Shown here in pieces: positions 1 to 8,224 of a stretch of 64,000 nucleotides of DNA. This DNA is from Sphingorhabdus sp. (GTDB lineage: Bacteria > Pseudomonadota > Alphaproteobacteria > Sphingomonadales > Sphingomonadaceae): NCBI GenBank assembly GCA_028279555.1, contig JANQNO010000005.1, positions 788,278 through 852,277 on the forward strand, written 5' to 3'. Each line of letters opens with the position of its first letter. Position 1 is the stretch's first letter. The notes under the pieces are model-generated. The model was not told the DNA's origin. It saw only the letters and a list, made by a program, of their open reading frames with translations, and made no database searches. Made by a program: the position numbers and the translations under genes.

Positions 1-45
1 GGTGTGAGCTCAACTCGAGCGTTTTTTTGAATTGCCCAGTGTGTC

Positions 46-159
46 TCATTCATCGATTCTCTGGGACACGCTTTTGTGCCCGAAGCCAGCGATTGCCGCC
101 AGCTGTTCCTTGGTATTCAAGATTCGAGCGACCTCGGATTTCCGGGATTTTCTTTGGAT
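46..159 (-). pseudogene. Possible 3' coding remnant next to tRNA-Tyr
   Basis: An open minus-strand frame runs from the 3' end of tRNA-Tyr to a TGA at 46-48. It encodes about 37 residues including the stretch TKEQLAAIAGFGHKSVSQRI, which looks like the helix-turn-helix or C-terminal tail of a larger protein. There is no credible start codon or ribosome site in front of it. Remnants of integrases are common beside tRNA 3' ends, but nothing here identifies an integrase, and an open frame of this length can occur by chance. The rest of bases 1-161 shows nothing else I can support. Confidence 0.15.
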
Positions 160-161
160 GA

Positions 162-247
162 TGGTGGACAGGGCTGGATTCGAACCAGCGTACGGAAACC
201 CGGGCAGATTTACAGTCTGCTGCCTTTAACCACTCGGCCACCTGTCC
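162..247 (-). tRNA. tRNA-Tyr (GTA)
   Basis: Read on the minus strand, this is an 86-nt class II tRNA with encoded CCA (plus-strand tgg at 162-164). The anticodon arm is GCAGA-CTGTAAA-TCTGC, with anticodon GTA at 211-213. It has a long variable arm, the T-loop GGTTCGAATCC, and an acceptor stem pairing GGACAGG with CCTGTCC. The GTA anticodon with a long variable arm specifies bacterial tyrosine tRNA. Confidence 0.97.
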
Positions 248-380
248 ATATCTGAATGACCGCTGGCCGCGGCTGCCATTCGAGAGAGCGGCTCAATGGC
301 GAAAGAGGCCTTGCCTGTCAATGCCCGAGATGGGAAAGAGGCGGGAGAATATGCCTATCTCCTTTGCAGAAATCTGAGCA

Positions 381-1136
381 ATGCCCTCACACAAAACCCA
401 GCGCCGGCGCGGCAAGGCCAAAACCAGCGGGAACCCCAAATTCTGGGGCAAGCATGCCGTCTATGCCGCGCTCGACAATCCGGAGCGGACGGTGGTCAAA
501 CTATGGGGCACGCGGCCTGCGCTCGCCGAGATCGTTATTCCCGATGACCTGACGGTGCAATTTGCAGAGGTTACCGACCTTGCTCGTTTCGTTCCCAGGG
601 ATGCCCCGCATCAGGGCCTGGTTGCCGAGGTGCTGCCGCTGGAAGATCAATGGCTATCCGATATTTTCCCCGATGATGAGGGTGACCAACGCCCGATATT
701 GGTGCTCGATCAGGTGACCGATCCGCACAATGTCGGAGCCATCTTTCGCAGCGCCGCCGCCTTCGGCGCGTTGGCCATCGTCACGCAGGACCGGCATGCA
801 CCGCCCGAATCCGGCGTTTTGGCGAAAGCGGCATCGGGCGCGCTGGAACTCGTGCCATGGGTTCGCGTCGTCAACCTGGCACGCGCGCTCGATGAAATTG
901 CGGAGCATGGCTATTGGCGCATCGGGCTGACCGGCCATAGCGAAACAGCATTGGCCGACGCGCTGACGCCCAATCGCAATTGCCTGGTGCTCGGCGCAGA
1001 GGGCGAAGGTATGCGGCATAATATCGAAGAACATTGCGATGCTCTCGCAAAACTGCCAATCAAGGATCAGATGGAAAGCCTCAATGTATCGAATGCGGCG
1101 GCGGTGGCACTTTATGCAGCAACGACGGGCCAATAG
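381..1136 (+). CDS. rlmB: TrmH/SpoU-family 23S rRNA 2'-O-methyltransferase, RlmB-like
   Basis: This 251-residue protein has the two-part SpoU architecture. A short basic N-terminus with the substrate-binding fold (residues 1-85, FWGKHAVYAAL near the start) precedes the SPOUT catalytic domain. The three SPOUT motifs are visible: DQVTDPHNVGAIFRSA, LVLGAEGEGM and LNVSNAAAVALY. The family uses S-adenosylmethionine to methylate the ribose of a guanosine in 23S rRNA (G2251 in E. coli), acting in the cytoplasm on the assembling large subunit. The ATG at 381 has only a weak ribosome site, but the N-terminal fold is complete from there. The family is clear; the exact target nucleotide is inferred. It is followed after 6 bases by a lipoprotein gene, so the two may share a transcript. 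Confidence 0.9.
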   Translation: MPSHKTQRRRGKAKTSGNPKFWGKHAVYAALDNPERTVVKLWGTRPALAEIVIPDDLTVQFAEVTDLARFVPRDAPHQGLVAEVLPLEDQWLSDIFPDDEGDQRPILVLDQVTDPHNVGAIFRSAAAFGALAIVTQDRHAPPESGVLAKAASGALELVPWVRVVNLARALDEIAEHGYWRIGLTGHSETALADALTPNRNCLVLGAEGEGMRHNIEEHCDALAKLPIKDQMESLNVSNAAAVALYAATTGQ

Positions 1137-1142
1137 GAGACA

Positions 1143-2279
1143 ATGATGAAATTCAAGCGAATAGCAGCCATTGGAATAGCGGGTGCCGCGTCATTTGCAT
1201 TATCCGCCTGTCTCGTCCTGCCGGGCGATTTCACCAGCGATATGATGGTCAAACGTTCGGGAGAGTTCAGCTTTTCCTACAAGGGCGAAATCCAGCTTCT
1301 GGGGCTTGCGACGTTGCTTAACAACGATCTCGATAGCGAAGAAGATACGCTGGAGTTCGAGGCAACTTGCTGGACAAGCCCGGATGACAAGAAGGACAAG
1401 GCCGAAAAAGAGGCCGAGGAAAAGAAACAGAAAAAGTTGAGCAAGGCGCGCAAGGAAGGCGCGCGGAATGCGGCAGCTCTTGGCCGGATCAAGACGACAA
1501 GTTCCGGCACCGCTGCATCGGCGACCGCGGAAGAAGATTATTCGTTGCAGGATGAGAACCAATCCGAAGACAAGGATGAAACCGCAGGCGACGCAGCGGA
1601 AGAGGCGGCTGAGGCGGCCGCCGAAGCGGTCGCCATTGCCGTAACGAGCGCCGATGACGATTTCGAAATAGAGGAACGCGATTGCACAAAAGAAGAAATC
1701 GCGGAACAAAAGGAAGAGTGGGAAAAGCGGCAGAGCCGCCGCAAGAAGACCCAGGAAGAACAGCAGAAAATGTTCTCCATGCTGCTGGGCGGAATCGATC
1801 CCAAGGATCCGAAAACGATCGAGCGCTTTACCAAGGAGGTGGAGCGGCTGGCAGCCTGGAACACTGTCGAGCATCTGGGCGATGGGAAATTCAAGATCGA
1901 CTACAGCACCAAGGGTATGCTTGCCGACGATTTCGCATTCCCGGTTATACCCCGCTATGCGATCGGCGAGCCGATGATCCATATCACCCGGTGGGACAAT
2001 GGCCGGCTGCGGGTAGAAGCGCCGTCCTTTCACAATGACCCCGACTTTTCGATGATGGCGATGTTCGGTGCGGGTAGCATGATGGGGCTCGGCCGCGGCA
2101 GCAAAGCGCCCGAGCCGCTGGAGATCAGCGGTACTTTCACGCTGAAGACAGACGCCCCCATCCTTGCCAACAATACCGACGAGGGGCCTTCGGACGAGGG
2201 CGACGGCATGCAGACTTTGACCTGGGAGATCGGGCCAAAGACATTTGGCCCGCCGATGGCGCTGCTGCGGCTTCGATAG
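1143..2279 (+). CDS. Lipoprotein with long charged alanine/lysine/glutamate middle
   Basis: A 378-residue protein starting behind the ribosome site TAGGAGACA. It has a signal sequence ending in the lipobox LSAC with Cys23 and Leu at +2, predicting an outer-membrane lipoprotein. Residues about 80-220 are low complexity: K/E-rich runs such as EKEAEEKKQKK, an alanine/glutamate block EEAAEAAAEAVA, and another charged block (EKRQSRRKKTQEEQQK), all likely helical or coiled coil. The C-terminal 140 residues look folded, with a beta-rich pattern (FKIDYSTKG, PRYAIGEPMIHITRW, WEIGPKTFGPP). I do not recognise a family or function. It lies between rlmB (6 bases upstream) and a DNA glycosylase gene (2 bases downstream), probably in one transcript. 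Confidence 0.75.
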   Translation: MMKFKRIAAIGIAGAASFALSACLVLPGDFTSDMMVKRSGEFSFSYKGEIQLLGLATLLNNDLDSEEDTLEFEATCWTSPDDKKDKAEKEAEEKKQKKLSKARKEGARNAAALGRIKTTSSGTAASATAEEDYSLQDENQSEDKDETAGDAAEEAAEAAAEAVAIAVTSADDDFEIEERDCTKEEIAEQKEEWEKRQSRRKKTQEEQQKMFSMLLGGIDPKDPKTIERFTKEVERLAAWNTVEHLGDGKFKIDYSTKGMLADDFAFPVIPRYAIGEPMIHITRWDNGRLRVEAPSFHNDPDFSMMAMFGAGSMMGLGRGSKAPEPLEISGTFTLKTDAPILANNTDEGPSDEGDGMQTLTWEIGPKTFGPPMALLRLR

Positions 2280-2281
2280 AA

Positions 2282-2905
2282 ATGGGCCTTTCCGCTCAGC
2301 AGATCAGGGATTCGATCGACACGCTCGCTTCGCGCGAAAAAGGATTTGCAGAGGCTCTGGAGCATTCGGGCTATCCTGAGGCGAGATCGCGCGATCCAGG
2401 ATATACAACGCTGCTGCGCACCATCGTCGGGCAGCAGGTCAGCGTCGCTGCGGCTTCTTCGGTCTGGAACAAGCTGGAGGGGCTTCTGGGTGACGGATGC
2501 CCCGCAGAGACCCTGATCACACAGGATTTCGATACCTTAAGGGGCTGCGGGCTATCACGTCAGAAACAGGGCTATGCCCGCTCGCTTGCCGAGCTTGTTC
2601 TTTCGGGCGACTTGCCGCTGGACAATCTGCCCGATGATGACGAGGATGCGATTGGCTATCTCACCCAAGTAAAGGGCATCGGACGCTGGTCTGCGGAAAT
2701 CTATCTTTTATTCGCTGAGGGCCGCCCGGACATATGGCCAGCGGGCGATCTCGCCGTTCAGGAAGGTGTAAAGCGGCTATTGGGACGCAAGCGCCGCCCG
2801 GACGAGAAGCGAACAAGAATCTTGGCCAAGAAATGGAGTCCGCATCGCGGTGCGGCAGCGATTTTCAGCTGGCATATCTATTCGACGGGATTCGAAGCGA
2901 TCTGA
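2282..2905 (+). CDS. HhH-GPD DNA-3-methyladenine glycosylase (AlkA-like)
   Basis: A 207-residue base-excision glycosylase of the helix-hairpin-helix/GPD superfamily. The helix-hairpin-helix is LTQVKGIGRWSAEI (127-140), followed by the conserved WPAGDLAVQEG loop whose Asp156 is the catalytic aspartate of the AlkA type. The TIVGQQVS helix near residue 50 is also typical. No Cys4 iron-sulfur cluster motif is present, unlike MutY or Nth. The expected reaction is removal of 3-methyladenine and related alkylated bases. The start is 2 bases after the preceding stop. Its last 28 bases overlap the 3' end of the convergent gene on the minus strand. Confidence 0.88.
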   Translation: MGLSAQQIRDSIDTLASREKGFAEALEHSGYPEARSRDPGYTTLLRTIVGQQVSVAAASSVWNKLEGLLGDGCPAETLITQDFDTLRGCGLSRQKQGYARSLAELVLSGDLPLDNLPDDDEDAIGYLTQVKGIGRWSAEIYLLFAEGRPDIWPAGDLAVQEGVKRLLGRKRRPDEKRTRILAKKWSPHRGAAAIFSWHIYSTGFEAI

Positions 2906-3507
2906 CCGGCGCTAGCCGCCGGTTCCGCGGCAGGTGGTTCGGTCGTATTTTCATTGTCCGCAATGATTGTTTCGGGCTGGGTCAAATCCTCCAGCGTCAA
3001 CAGCTCCACGTCCGGATTGAGGCCTTTCAACTCGCGCAGAAAGCTTTTCGGCTTTTTGAAATATTTGCTTTTCCGGTTCACATTCAGATCAAACAGCGCC
3101 GCAGCTTCCATCACGAAATGCACGCAGTTGCGCTTGCCCAGATTATAGCCCTTGCCGGGAATGTCGCGCCATGCCTCGACATGCGCCATCAGTTTCTTGT
3201 AACCGGCATCGTCGAGACGCAGGGTAAAATGCGCGTCGCTGTCTTCGACATATTTCAGCTTCTTGGTTTCCATCATGTGATAGACCGAGCCAAACAGGAT
3301 CGCCGGTGAGGTGCGCTTGGCCGTGAAACCATAATTGGTATCGATGACTTCCCCCGTTTCCTCGATCGTTCCCTGCAATCGAATGAAGGCATGCGGGAAA
3401 TAGGCGACATCGAAATCATGGCTATAAAAGGTTGCGAGAATTTCCGCCTTCGCGGGCGATATGGCCATGACGAGCGAGAAGGCAATCATCAGGATTCGCA
3501 AGCGCAT
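2878..3507 (-). CDS. Secreted protein with an NCxHF motif, possible LRAT/NlpC-like permuted papain fold
   Basis: A 209-residue protein. The start at 3507 is chosen because GGAG sits 6 bases upstream, whereas the in-frame ATG at 3513 would abut it. Residues 1-21 form a signal peptide ending SPAKA. Two features recall circularly permuted papain-like hydrolases (LRAT, permuted NlpC/P60): an early histidine in FPHAFIRLQG (His39) and a later NCVHF motif with Cys128. In that family the His precedes the Cys. The C-terminal 30 residues are acidic and alanine/proline rich and probably disordered. The reaction and substrate cannot be told; a periplasmic thiol acylase, amidase or peptidase is possible. 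It overlaps the glycosylase gene tail to tail. Confidence 0.72.
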   Translation of the reverse strand: MRLRILMIAFSLVMAISPAKAEILATFYSHDFDVAYFPHAFIRLQGTIEETGEVIDTNYGFTAKRTSPAILFGSVYHMMETKKLKYVEDSDAHFTLRLDDAGYKKLMAHVEAWRDIPGKGYNLGKRNCVHFVMEAAALFDLNVNRKSKYFKKPKSFLRELKGLNPDVELLTLEDLTQPETIIADNENTTEPPAAEPAASAGQIASNPVE

Positions 3508-3629
3508 AATCATCTCCGGGAGGGCAGTATGCGCTGACCATACCAATGCCGTAACGGCAGTTCAAGAAAGGCTTGACTAGGCCAACTAATTGCTGTGGCC
3601 TGAAGGCCGTTGAAAAGAGGAGAGAGGCC

Positions 3630-4460
3630 GTGTCTGAAACGCGCAAGAGTATTTTCATTACCGGTGGTGCATCGGGGCTGGGGCGTGAGGTTGCCCGATT
3701 CTTCGCGGGAAAAGGCTGGTTTGTCGGGATTGCCGACGTCAATCAGATCGGCATGCAGGAAACAGCAGCAATGCTGCCTGCGGGCCAAAGCTCGATCCAC
3801 AAGCTCGACGTAACCGACCGCAGGCAATGGAAAGAAGCTGTCGCCGAATTTGCGGAGCAAACCGGCGGCGCGATGCATGTGCTTTTCAACAATGCCGGTA
3901 TTGGTTCAGGCGGGCCTATCCAGGAGATGACCGATGAAGAAATCGATCAATTGATAGCCATCAATATTACCGGCTGTATCAACGGCACAAGGGCCTGTTT
4001 CGAACTCCTCAAAAACACCGAAGAAAGCTGCGTGTTATACACCGCGTCGGCGGCCGGCATCTATGGTGTGGCCGATCTCAGCGTCTATAGCGCGACCAAA
4101 TTTGCAGTGCGCGGCCTTGCGGAATCGCATGATCTGGAATTTCAGAAATATGGCATCAAATCGCGGTCATTGATGCCCGGATTTGTCGACACAAATATCA
4201 TCGCGGGCGTTTCCGAAGGCACCAATATGAGCGGCAAGGAAATGCTCGAAGATGCAGGTATTCTTGTCAGCCCGGTATCGATCATCGGGCCGGCAGCCTG
4301 GGAAGCGGTGCATGGCAACAAAATACATACGCCCGTCAACAAAATGGCGAAACAGCTGGCCTTTGCCGCGCGCTGGATGCCGGGCAAGCTGCGCAAGCAG
4401 AATACTGGCCTGACCGGAGACCTGAAGCTTGGCGATATGGTTGCCAGCCATCAGGAATAG
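3630..4460 (+). CDS. Short-chain dehydrogenase/reductase
   Basis: A classical SDR of 276 residues. The start is taken as the GTG at 3630 because AGAGGAGAGAG lies just upstream and the Rossmann fold begins right after it; the frame is open further back to 3573. The nucleotide-binding motif is TGGASGLG, the NNAG motif is present, the catalytic Ser is in TASAAG, and the Tyr-Lys pair is in YSATK. The C-terminal 60 residues are basic and unlike FabG, suggesting a distinct substrate. The substrate is not identifiable. Its promoter region is shared with the divergent secreted-protein gene (3507). Confidence 0.88.
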   Translation: MSETRKSIFITGGASGLGREVARFFAGKGWFVGIADVNQIGMQETAAMLPAGQSSIHKLDVTDRRQWKEAVAEFAEQTGGAMHVLFNNAGIGSGGPIQEMTDEEIDQLIAINITGCINGTRACFELLKNTEESCVLYTASAAGIYGVADLSVYSATKFAVRGLAESHDLEFQKYGIKSRSLMPGFVDTNIIAGVSEGTNMSGKEMLEDAGILVSPVSIIGPAAWEAVHGNKIHTPVNKMAKQLAFAARWMPGKLRKQNTGLTGDLKLGDMVASHQE

Positions 4461-4476
4461 CTTTCAATGCCGGCAT

Positions 4477-4767
4477 TCAGACGATCGCGTCCATCTGCCG
4501 TGCTAGATCGATATCGCGCTGTGACAACCCTCCCGCATCATGCGTCGTAAGCAGGATCTCAACCCGGTTATAGACATTTGACCATTCGGGATGGTGATCG
4601 GCTTTCTCTGCCAATATCGCAACATGCGCCATAAAGGCGAAAGCCGCGGCAAAATCGTCGAATGTGATCAGCCGCCTGATCCCGTCGCGGTCTGCATCAA
4701 ATGACCATTCGGTCAGCTCTTTCAGCGCTTCTTCCCGCGCCGCATCGTCCAGCCTTTGGACAGTCAT
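4477..4767 (-). CDS. phhB: 4a-hydroxytetrahydrobiopterin dehydratase (pterin carbinolamine dehydratase)
   Basis: A 96-residue protein matching the usual PCD/DCoH length. The start at 4767 follows AAGGAGAAGGCG; the frame is open further upstream to 4818 but lacks a site there. The family active-site block [10 protein letters not shown] and the following [17 protein letters not shown] are both present. The enzyme dehydrates 4a-carbinolamine tetrahydropterin to quinonoid dihydropterin, recycling the cofactor of aromatic amino acid hydroxylases. No phenylalanine hydroxylase gene is in the window, although tyrosine-degradation genes lie at 39-44 kb. It is divergent from ccmA, with only about 50 bases between starts. 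Confidence 0.92.
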   Translation of the reverse strand: MTVQRLDDAAREEALKELTEWSFDADRDGIRRLITFDDFAAAFAFMAHVAILAEKADHHPEWSNVYNRVEILLTTHDAGGLSQRDIDLARQMDAIV

Positions 4768-4816
4768 CGCCTTCTCCTTGCTTGGCTTTTTGCGGATACT
4801 ATGCCTATGAGCCAAC

Positions 4817-5434
4817 ATGACTGACGGTCAAGTAGCTCCAGCCTCTATTTTACTCGACAATGTCGCGGCAATCCGCGGCGGCAGACTGGTTTTGCAAAAA
4901 TTGTCGCTGCACGCCGAGGCAGGCGATATCATCTGGCTGCGCGGCGCGAATGGCAGCGGCAAATCGACCTTGCTGCGCTTGATAGCCGGCCTGCTGCCGG
5001 CTGCGGCAGGCCGCCGCGAAATCACCGGCAACATGGCGCTGGCCGATGAGCGTATGGCGCTCGACCTGTCCCAGACTTTGGAAGAAGCCCTTGATTTCTG
5101 GGCTGCGCTTGACGGCAGCCCCCCTACCCTGCGGCAGGAGGCATTGGACGCCTTTGACCTTTCAGCGCTCGCCGATATTCCTGCCGGGTATCTTTCATCG
5201 GGTCAGCGGCGGCGCGCGGCGCTTGCCAGAATCGTTGCCTCTGCTGCGCCGATATGGCTGCTCGATGAACCCTATAACGGCCTCGACAGCGCCAATGCCG
5301 CGCGGCTCGACAGCAGGCTCCTCAAACATGCCAGCGCCGGCGGCATCGCGCTGGTCGCCGCGCATCAGCCGAGCAGCATCAATGTCGCGGCGACCCTGTC
5401 GCTCGATGACGAGAGCAGGCTGCAAGCCGCATGA
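4817..5434 (+). CDS. ccmA: Cytochrome c biogenesis ABC transporter ATP-binding subunit CcmA
   Basis: A compact 205-residue ABC ATPase. The Walker A is GANGSGKST (about residues 39-47), the signature is [14 protein letters not shown] and the Walker B with D-loop is [11 protein letters not shown]. The short length, the RRRAALAR signature and the adjacent ccmB mark it as CcmA. With CcmB it powers the CcmABCD step that releases holo-CcmE in type I cytochrome c maturation. It overlaps ccmB by four bases (ATGA), indicating translational coupling. ccmC and the other ccm genes do not follow. Confidence 0.92.
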   Translation: MTDGQVAPASILLDNVAAIRGGRLVLQKLSLHAEAGDIIWLRGANGSGKSTLLRLIAGLLPAAAGRREITGNMALADERMALDLSQTLEEALDFWAALDGSPPTLRQEALDAFDLSALADIPAGYLSSGQRRRAALARIVASAAPIWLLDEPYNGLDSANAARLDSRLLKHASAGGIALVAAHQPSSINVAATLSLDDESRLQAA

Positions 5435-6078
5435 AGAACCTGTTTCTCCTGCTGCGCCGGGAAATGCGCATTGCCTGGACCGGCGGCGGGCTCTGGCTGC
5501 CGATCATCTTCTTTCTGACGGTTGCAACGCTGTTTCCCTTCGTCACCGGACCGGACAAGCCGCTGCTCGCGAAGACCGGCGGCGGCGTCTTGTGGATCGC
5601 CGCCCTGCTCGCCAGCCTTCTGCCGATCGAGCGGCTGATTCTGCCTGACCGCGAGGATGGTTTCCTGGATCAGCTCGCCATTCGCGGCTGGTCCGACGAA
5701 TGGGTCGCATTGGTCAAGATCGCCGGGCATATCCTGGCATTCGGTATTCCGCTGCTGCTCGCCAGCCTGATTGGATCGGCGCTGATCGGCCTGCCGGAGG
5801 AAAAACTGGGAACATTGCTCCTTGGCCTGGCATTCGCGTTGCCTGCACTGGCCGGTCTTGGCGTGACCATCGCCGCGCTGACCGCCGGCCTGCATGGCGC
5901 AAGCGCGCTTGGCGGGCTGCTGCTGGTCCCGCTTGCGATCCCGCTTTTGATTTTCGGCGCGGGCTCGCTCGCTGAAAATCCGGGCAACGCCATGCAGCTT
6001 CTCATTGCAACATCGCTGGCAATGACCGCGGTTTCACCCTTTGCGGCTGGCGCGGCGCTCAAGGCCGGACGCGAATAG
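5431..6078 (+). CDS. ccmB: Heme exporter membrane subunit CcmB
   Basis: A 215-residue polytopic protein, close to the CcmB norm of about 220, with roughly six hydrophobic segments. The N-terminus FLLLRREMRIAWTGGG and the motif ERLILPDREDGFLDQL are characteristic of CcmB. It forms the transmembrane dimer driven by CcmA. The start ATG overlaps the ccmA stop. Downstream lies a convergent SDR gene only 3 bases away, so the usual ccmC is not part of this transcript. Confidence 0.92.
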   Translation: MKNLFLLLRREMRIAWTGGGLWLPIIFFLTVATLFPFVTGPDKPLLAKTGGGVLWIAALLASLLPIERLILPDREDGFLDQLAIRGWSDEWVALVKIAGHILAFGIPLLLASLIGSALIGLPEEKLGTLLLGLAFALPALAGLGVTIAALTAGLHGASALGGLLLVPLAIPLLIFGAGSLAENPGNAMQLLIATSLAMTAVSPFAAGAALKAGRE

Positions 6079-6080
6079 CG

Positions 6081-6902
6081 CTATCCGTCCATCTGCTGGG
6101 CATAACCGCCAGCCACCAGCGCCTCCATAAGGTCGAACAGCTTGTCGGGCTCCTTCGCTCGTAATTCGGGCATACTCGCCTCGGTTCCTTCTGCGATAAC
6201 GACTTCGCGCTTTCCGTCCTCAAGCGCATCCCAGATGATCCTGGCGACATCTGCCGGGTCCAGGCCATTGTCGATTGCGGCATCGCTTTTCCCCCGAACG
6301 CTGCCATCGCCGGAAAGCGCATTGCGCGACACGTTGGTCCGCACCGATCCGGGCGCGATATTCAAAACCTGAATGCCCTGCCCTGCGACCTCGGTTCGAA
6401 GCGCATCGCCATAACCGATCAATCCGTGCTTCGCCGCACAATAGGCGGTGCGCATCGGCACGCCGACCTTCCCGGCCACGCTGGAGATATTGATGATCGC
6501 CCCGCTTTGCTGCGCGAGCAGCGCCGGGAGCACAGCCTGGGTGAGCGCGATGGGCGCGAGCAAATCGATCTCGACAATCTGCTGATACACGGAAAACTGA
6601 GTGTCATGCGCGAGCGAGCGCTGCGAAATGCCCGCATTGTTGACGAGCACATCCACCCTGCCCTGCCAGCCGGTCGCCTTTTCGACCAAAGCCGGGATCC
6701 GGGCGTAGTCGGTGACCTCGAAAGGCAGGATAAAGCAGCGCTCTGATCCGCCGCAATCGCTCGCGACGTCTTCCAGCGCGCCGATATTGCGGCCGGACAA
6801 GACAGTTTTACCTCCGCCTGCCACAAACTCTTTTGCCAGCGCGGCCCCAATTCCCGAAGACGCTCCGGTTATCCAGGCGACCTTGTCAGATTGATCCGTC
6901 AC
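6081..6902 (-). CDS. Short-chain dehydrogenase/reductase
   Basis: A 273-residue SDR. I place the start at the GTG at 6902 because AAGGAGGA lies 6 bases before it. The longer frame up to 7196 would run through the divergent nfu gene and encodes a non-homologous-looking leader. Motifs are TGASSGIG for cofactor binding, NNAG, the catalytic Ser in NISSVAG and the YCAAK Tyr-Lys pair. The C-terminus (EVVIAEGTEAS, FDLMEAL) resembles DHRS7-like and other membrane-associated SDRs, but the substrate is unknown. Its promoter is shared head to head with nfu. Confidence 0.88.
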   Translation of the reverse strand: MTDQSDKVAWITGASSGIGAALAKEFVAGGGKTVLSGRNIGALEDVASDCGGSERCFILPFEVTDYARIPALVEKATGWQGRVDVLVNNAGISQRSLAHDTQFSVYQQIVEIDLLAPIALTQAVLPALLAQQSGAIINISSVAGKVGVPMRTAYCAAKHGLIGYGDALRTEVAGQGIQVLNIAPGSVRTNVSRNALSGDGSVRGKSDAAIDNGLDPADVARIIWDALEDGKREVVIAEGTEASMPELRAKEPDKLFDLMEALVAGGYAQQMDG

Positions 6903-6963
6903 GCATCTTCCTCCTTCCAGAAATTCCTCATCTGCCCTTGCCTTTTCGCCTGCCCGCGACCAC

Positions 6964-7548
6964 ATGGCAAGCATGCTGATAGAAACCGAAGCTACGCCCA
7001 ATCCGGCGACCATCAAATTCCTGCCTGGCCGCGAAGTGATGGCCAGCGGCACGCGCGATTTTGCCGATCCCGAGGAAGCAGAGGCATCTCCACTGGCATC
7101 GGCCCTGTTTGCTCTGGGCGATGTGACCGGTGTTTTCTTCGGGTATGACTTTATTTCCGTGACGGCAGCGCCGGGGACCAACTGGGCCGAACTCAAGCCC
7201 GATGTGCTGGCAATCCTGCTCGATCATTTCAGCGCGAACATGCCGCTATTTCACCCCGGCAGCGCTGCGGCCATATCGGTTCCTCCAGAGGACGACTATC
7301 CGCTCGACGATCCCGCCGATGAAGAGATCGTTGTCCAGATCAAGGAATTGATAGAGACGCGCGTGCGCCCGGCCGTGGCCAATGATGGCGGTGACATCAT
7401 CTACCGGGGTTTTCAGAAAGGCGTTGTATTCCTGCAGTTGCAGGGCGCTTGTTCTGGCTGCCCGTCATCCACCATGACGCTCAAAAACGGCATAGAGCAG
7501 CTACTCAAACATTATGTTCCCGAGGTTACCGAAGTGCGGGCCGCCTAG
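6964..7548 (+). CDS. NifU-like iron-sulfur scaffold/carrier (Nfu/NfuA)
   Basis: A 194-residue two-domain Nfu protein. The N-terminal Nfu_N domain (residues 1-90) begins IETEATPNPATIKFLPG, and the C-terminal NifU domain (about 118-192) carries the cluster-binding CSGC at Cys163 and Cys166 within GACSGCPSSTMTLKNGIE. It binds a labile [4Fe-4S] cluster at a dimer interface and passes it to target apoproteins. ATG at 6964 and at 6973 are both possible starts. It opens the conserved alphaproteobacterial run that continues with a nitroreductase-fold gene, tsaB and rimI. Confidence 0.93.
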   Translation: MASMLIETEATPNPATIKFLPGREVMASGTRDFADPEEAEASPLASALFALGDVTGVFFGYDFISVTAAPGTNWAELKPDVLAILLDHFSANMPLFHPGSAAAISVPPEDDYPLDDPADEEIVVQIKELIETRVRPAVANDGGDIIYRGFQKGVVFLQLQGACSGCPSSTMTLKNGIEQLLKHYVPEVTEVRAA

Positions 7549-7607
7549 CTGTGGATACCCGTCTCCCCCGCCGAGCCGCCCAAATCTGATCAGGAAGGTC
7601 TCCTGCC

Positions 7608-8204
7608 ATGCCCATAAACCAGCCGCTCGATGATGCCGCGCTCGACCAGATTTTCAGGAGCGCGCGAACCTATAACGGTTTTCTCGACCGCAGCGTCAGC
7701 GAGGAGCAGCTTCACGCGATCTGGGATTTGATGAAGATGGGGCCGACCTCGGCCAATTGCCTCCCGGCCCGGATCGTCTGGTGCGCTAGCCAGGATGCGA
7801 AGGAAAAGCTGGCAGCGCTGGCTATGCCTGAAAATGGCGAGAAAATTTTGAGCGCACCGGTGACCGCGATCATCGGTATGGATCTCGAATTTCACGAAGA
7901 ACTTCCTGATCTGTTCCCGCATACCGACGCCAGAAGCTGGTTTGCCGGTAATGACGAACTCATCCAGTCGACCGCCTTTCGTAATTCGTCTTTGCAGGGT
8001 GCCTATTTCATTATTGCCGCGCGCGCATTGGGTCTTGATACAGGCCCGATGTCCGGCTTTGACAATGATGCGGTTGATGCAGCCTTTTATGCGGGGACCA
8101 GTATCAAGTCCAATTTCATTTCGACTTTGGGTTATGGCGACCCGGACAGCATTTTCGATCGCAGCCCTCGCCCCGAATTTAGCCGCTTTAACAGCATCGC
8201 CTGA
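7608..8204 (+). CDS. HadB/RutE-family malonic semialdehyde reductase (nitroreductase fold)
   Basis: A 198-residue FMN nitroreductase-superfamily protein. The RTYNGFLDR N-terminal motif, MGPTSANCLPARIVW (the FMN phosphate-binding region) and GLDTGPMSGFDN are typical of the RutE/HadB branch. RutE reduces malonic semialdehyde to 3-hydroxypropionate in pyrimidine catabolism with NAD(P)H. No other rut gene is near, so the actual substrate here is open. The ATG at 7608 follows CAGGAAGGTCTCCTGCC. Confidence 0.85.
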   Translation: MPINQPLDDAALDQIFRSARTYNGFLDRSVSEEQLHAIWDLMKMGPTSANCLPARIVWCASQDAKEKLAALAMPENGEKILSAPVTAIIGMDLEFHEELPDLFPHTDARSWFAGNDELIQSTAFRNSSLQGAYFIIAARALGLDTGPMSGFDNDAVDAAFYAGTSIKSNFISTLGYGDPDSIFDRSPRPEFSRFNSIA

Positions 8205-8224
8205 TAGGCTAACCCGCCATTCCG

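Noticed and set aside
6903..7196. N-terminal extension of the minus-strand SDR to 371 residues
   Set aside because: It lies wholly opposite the nfu gene, has no ribosome site, and the SDR fold begins right after the GTG at 6902 with AAGGAGGA in front.
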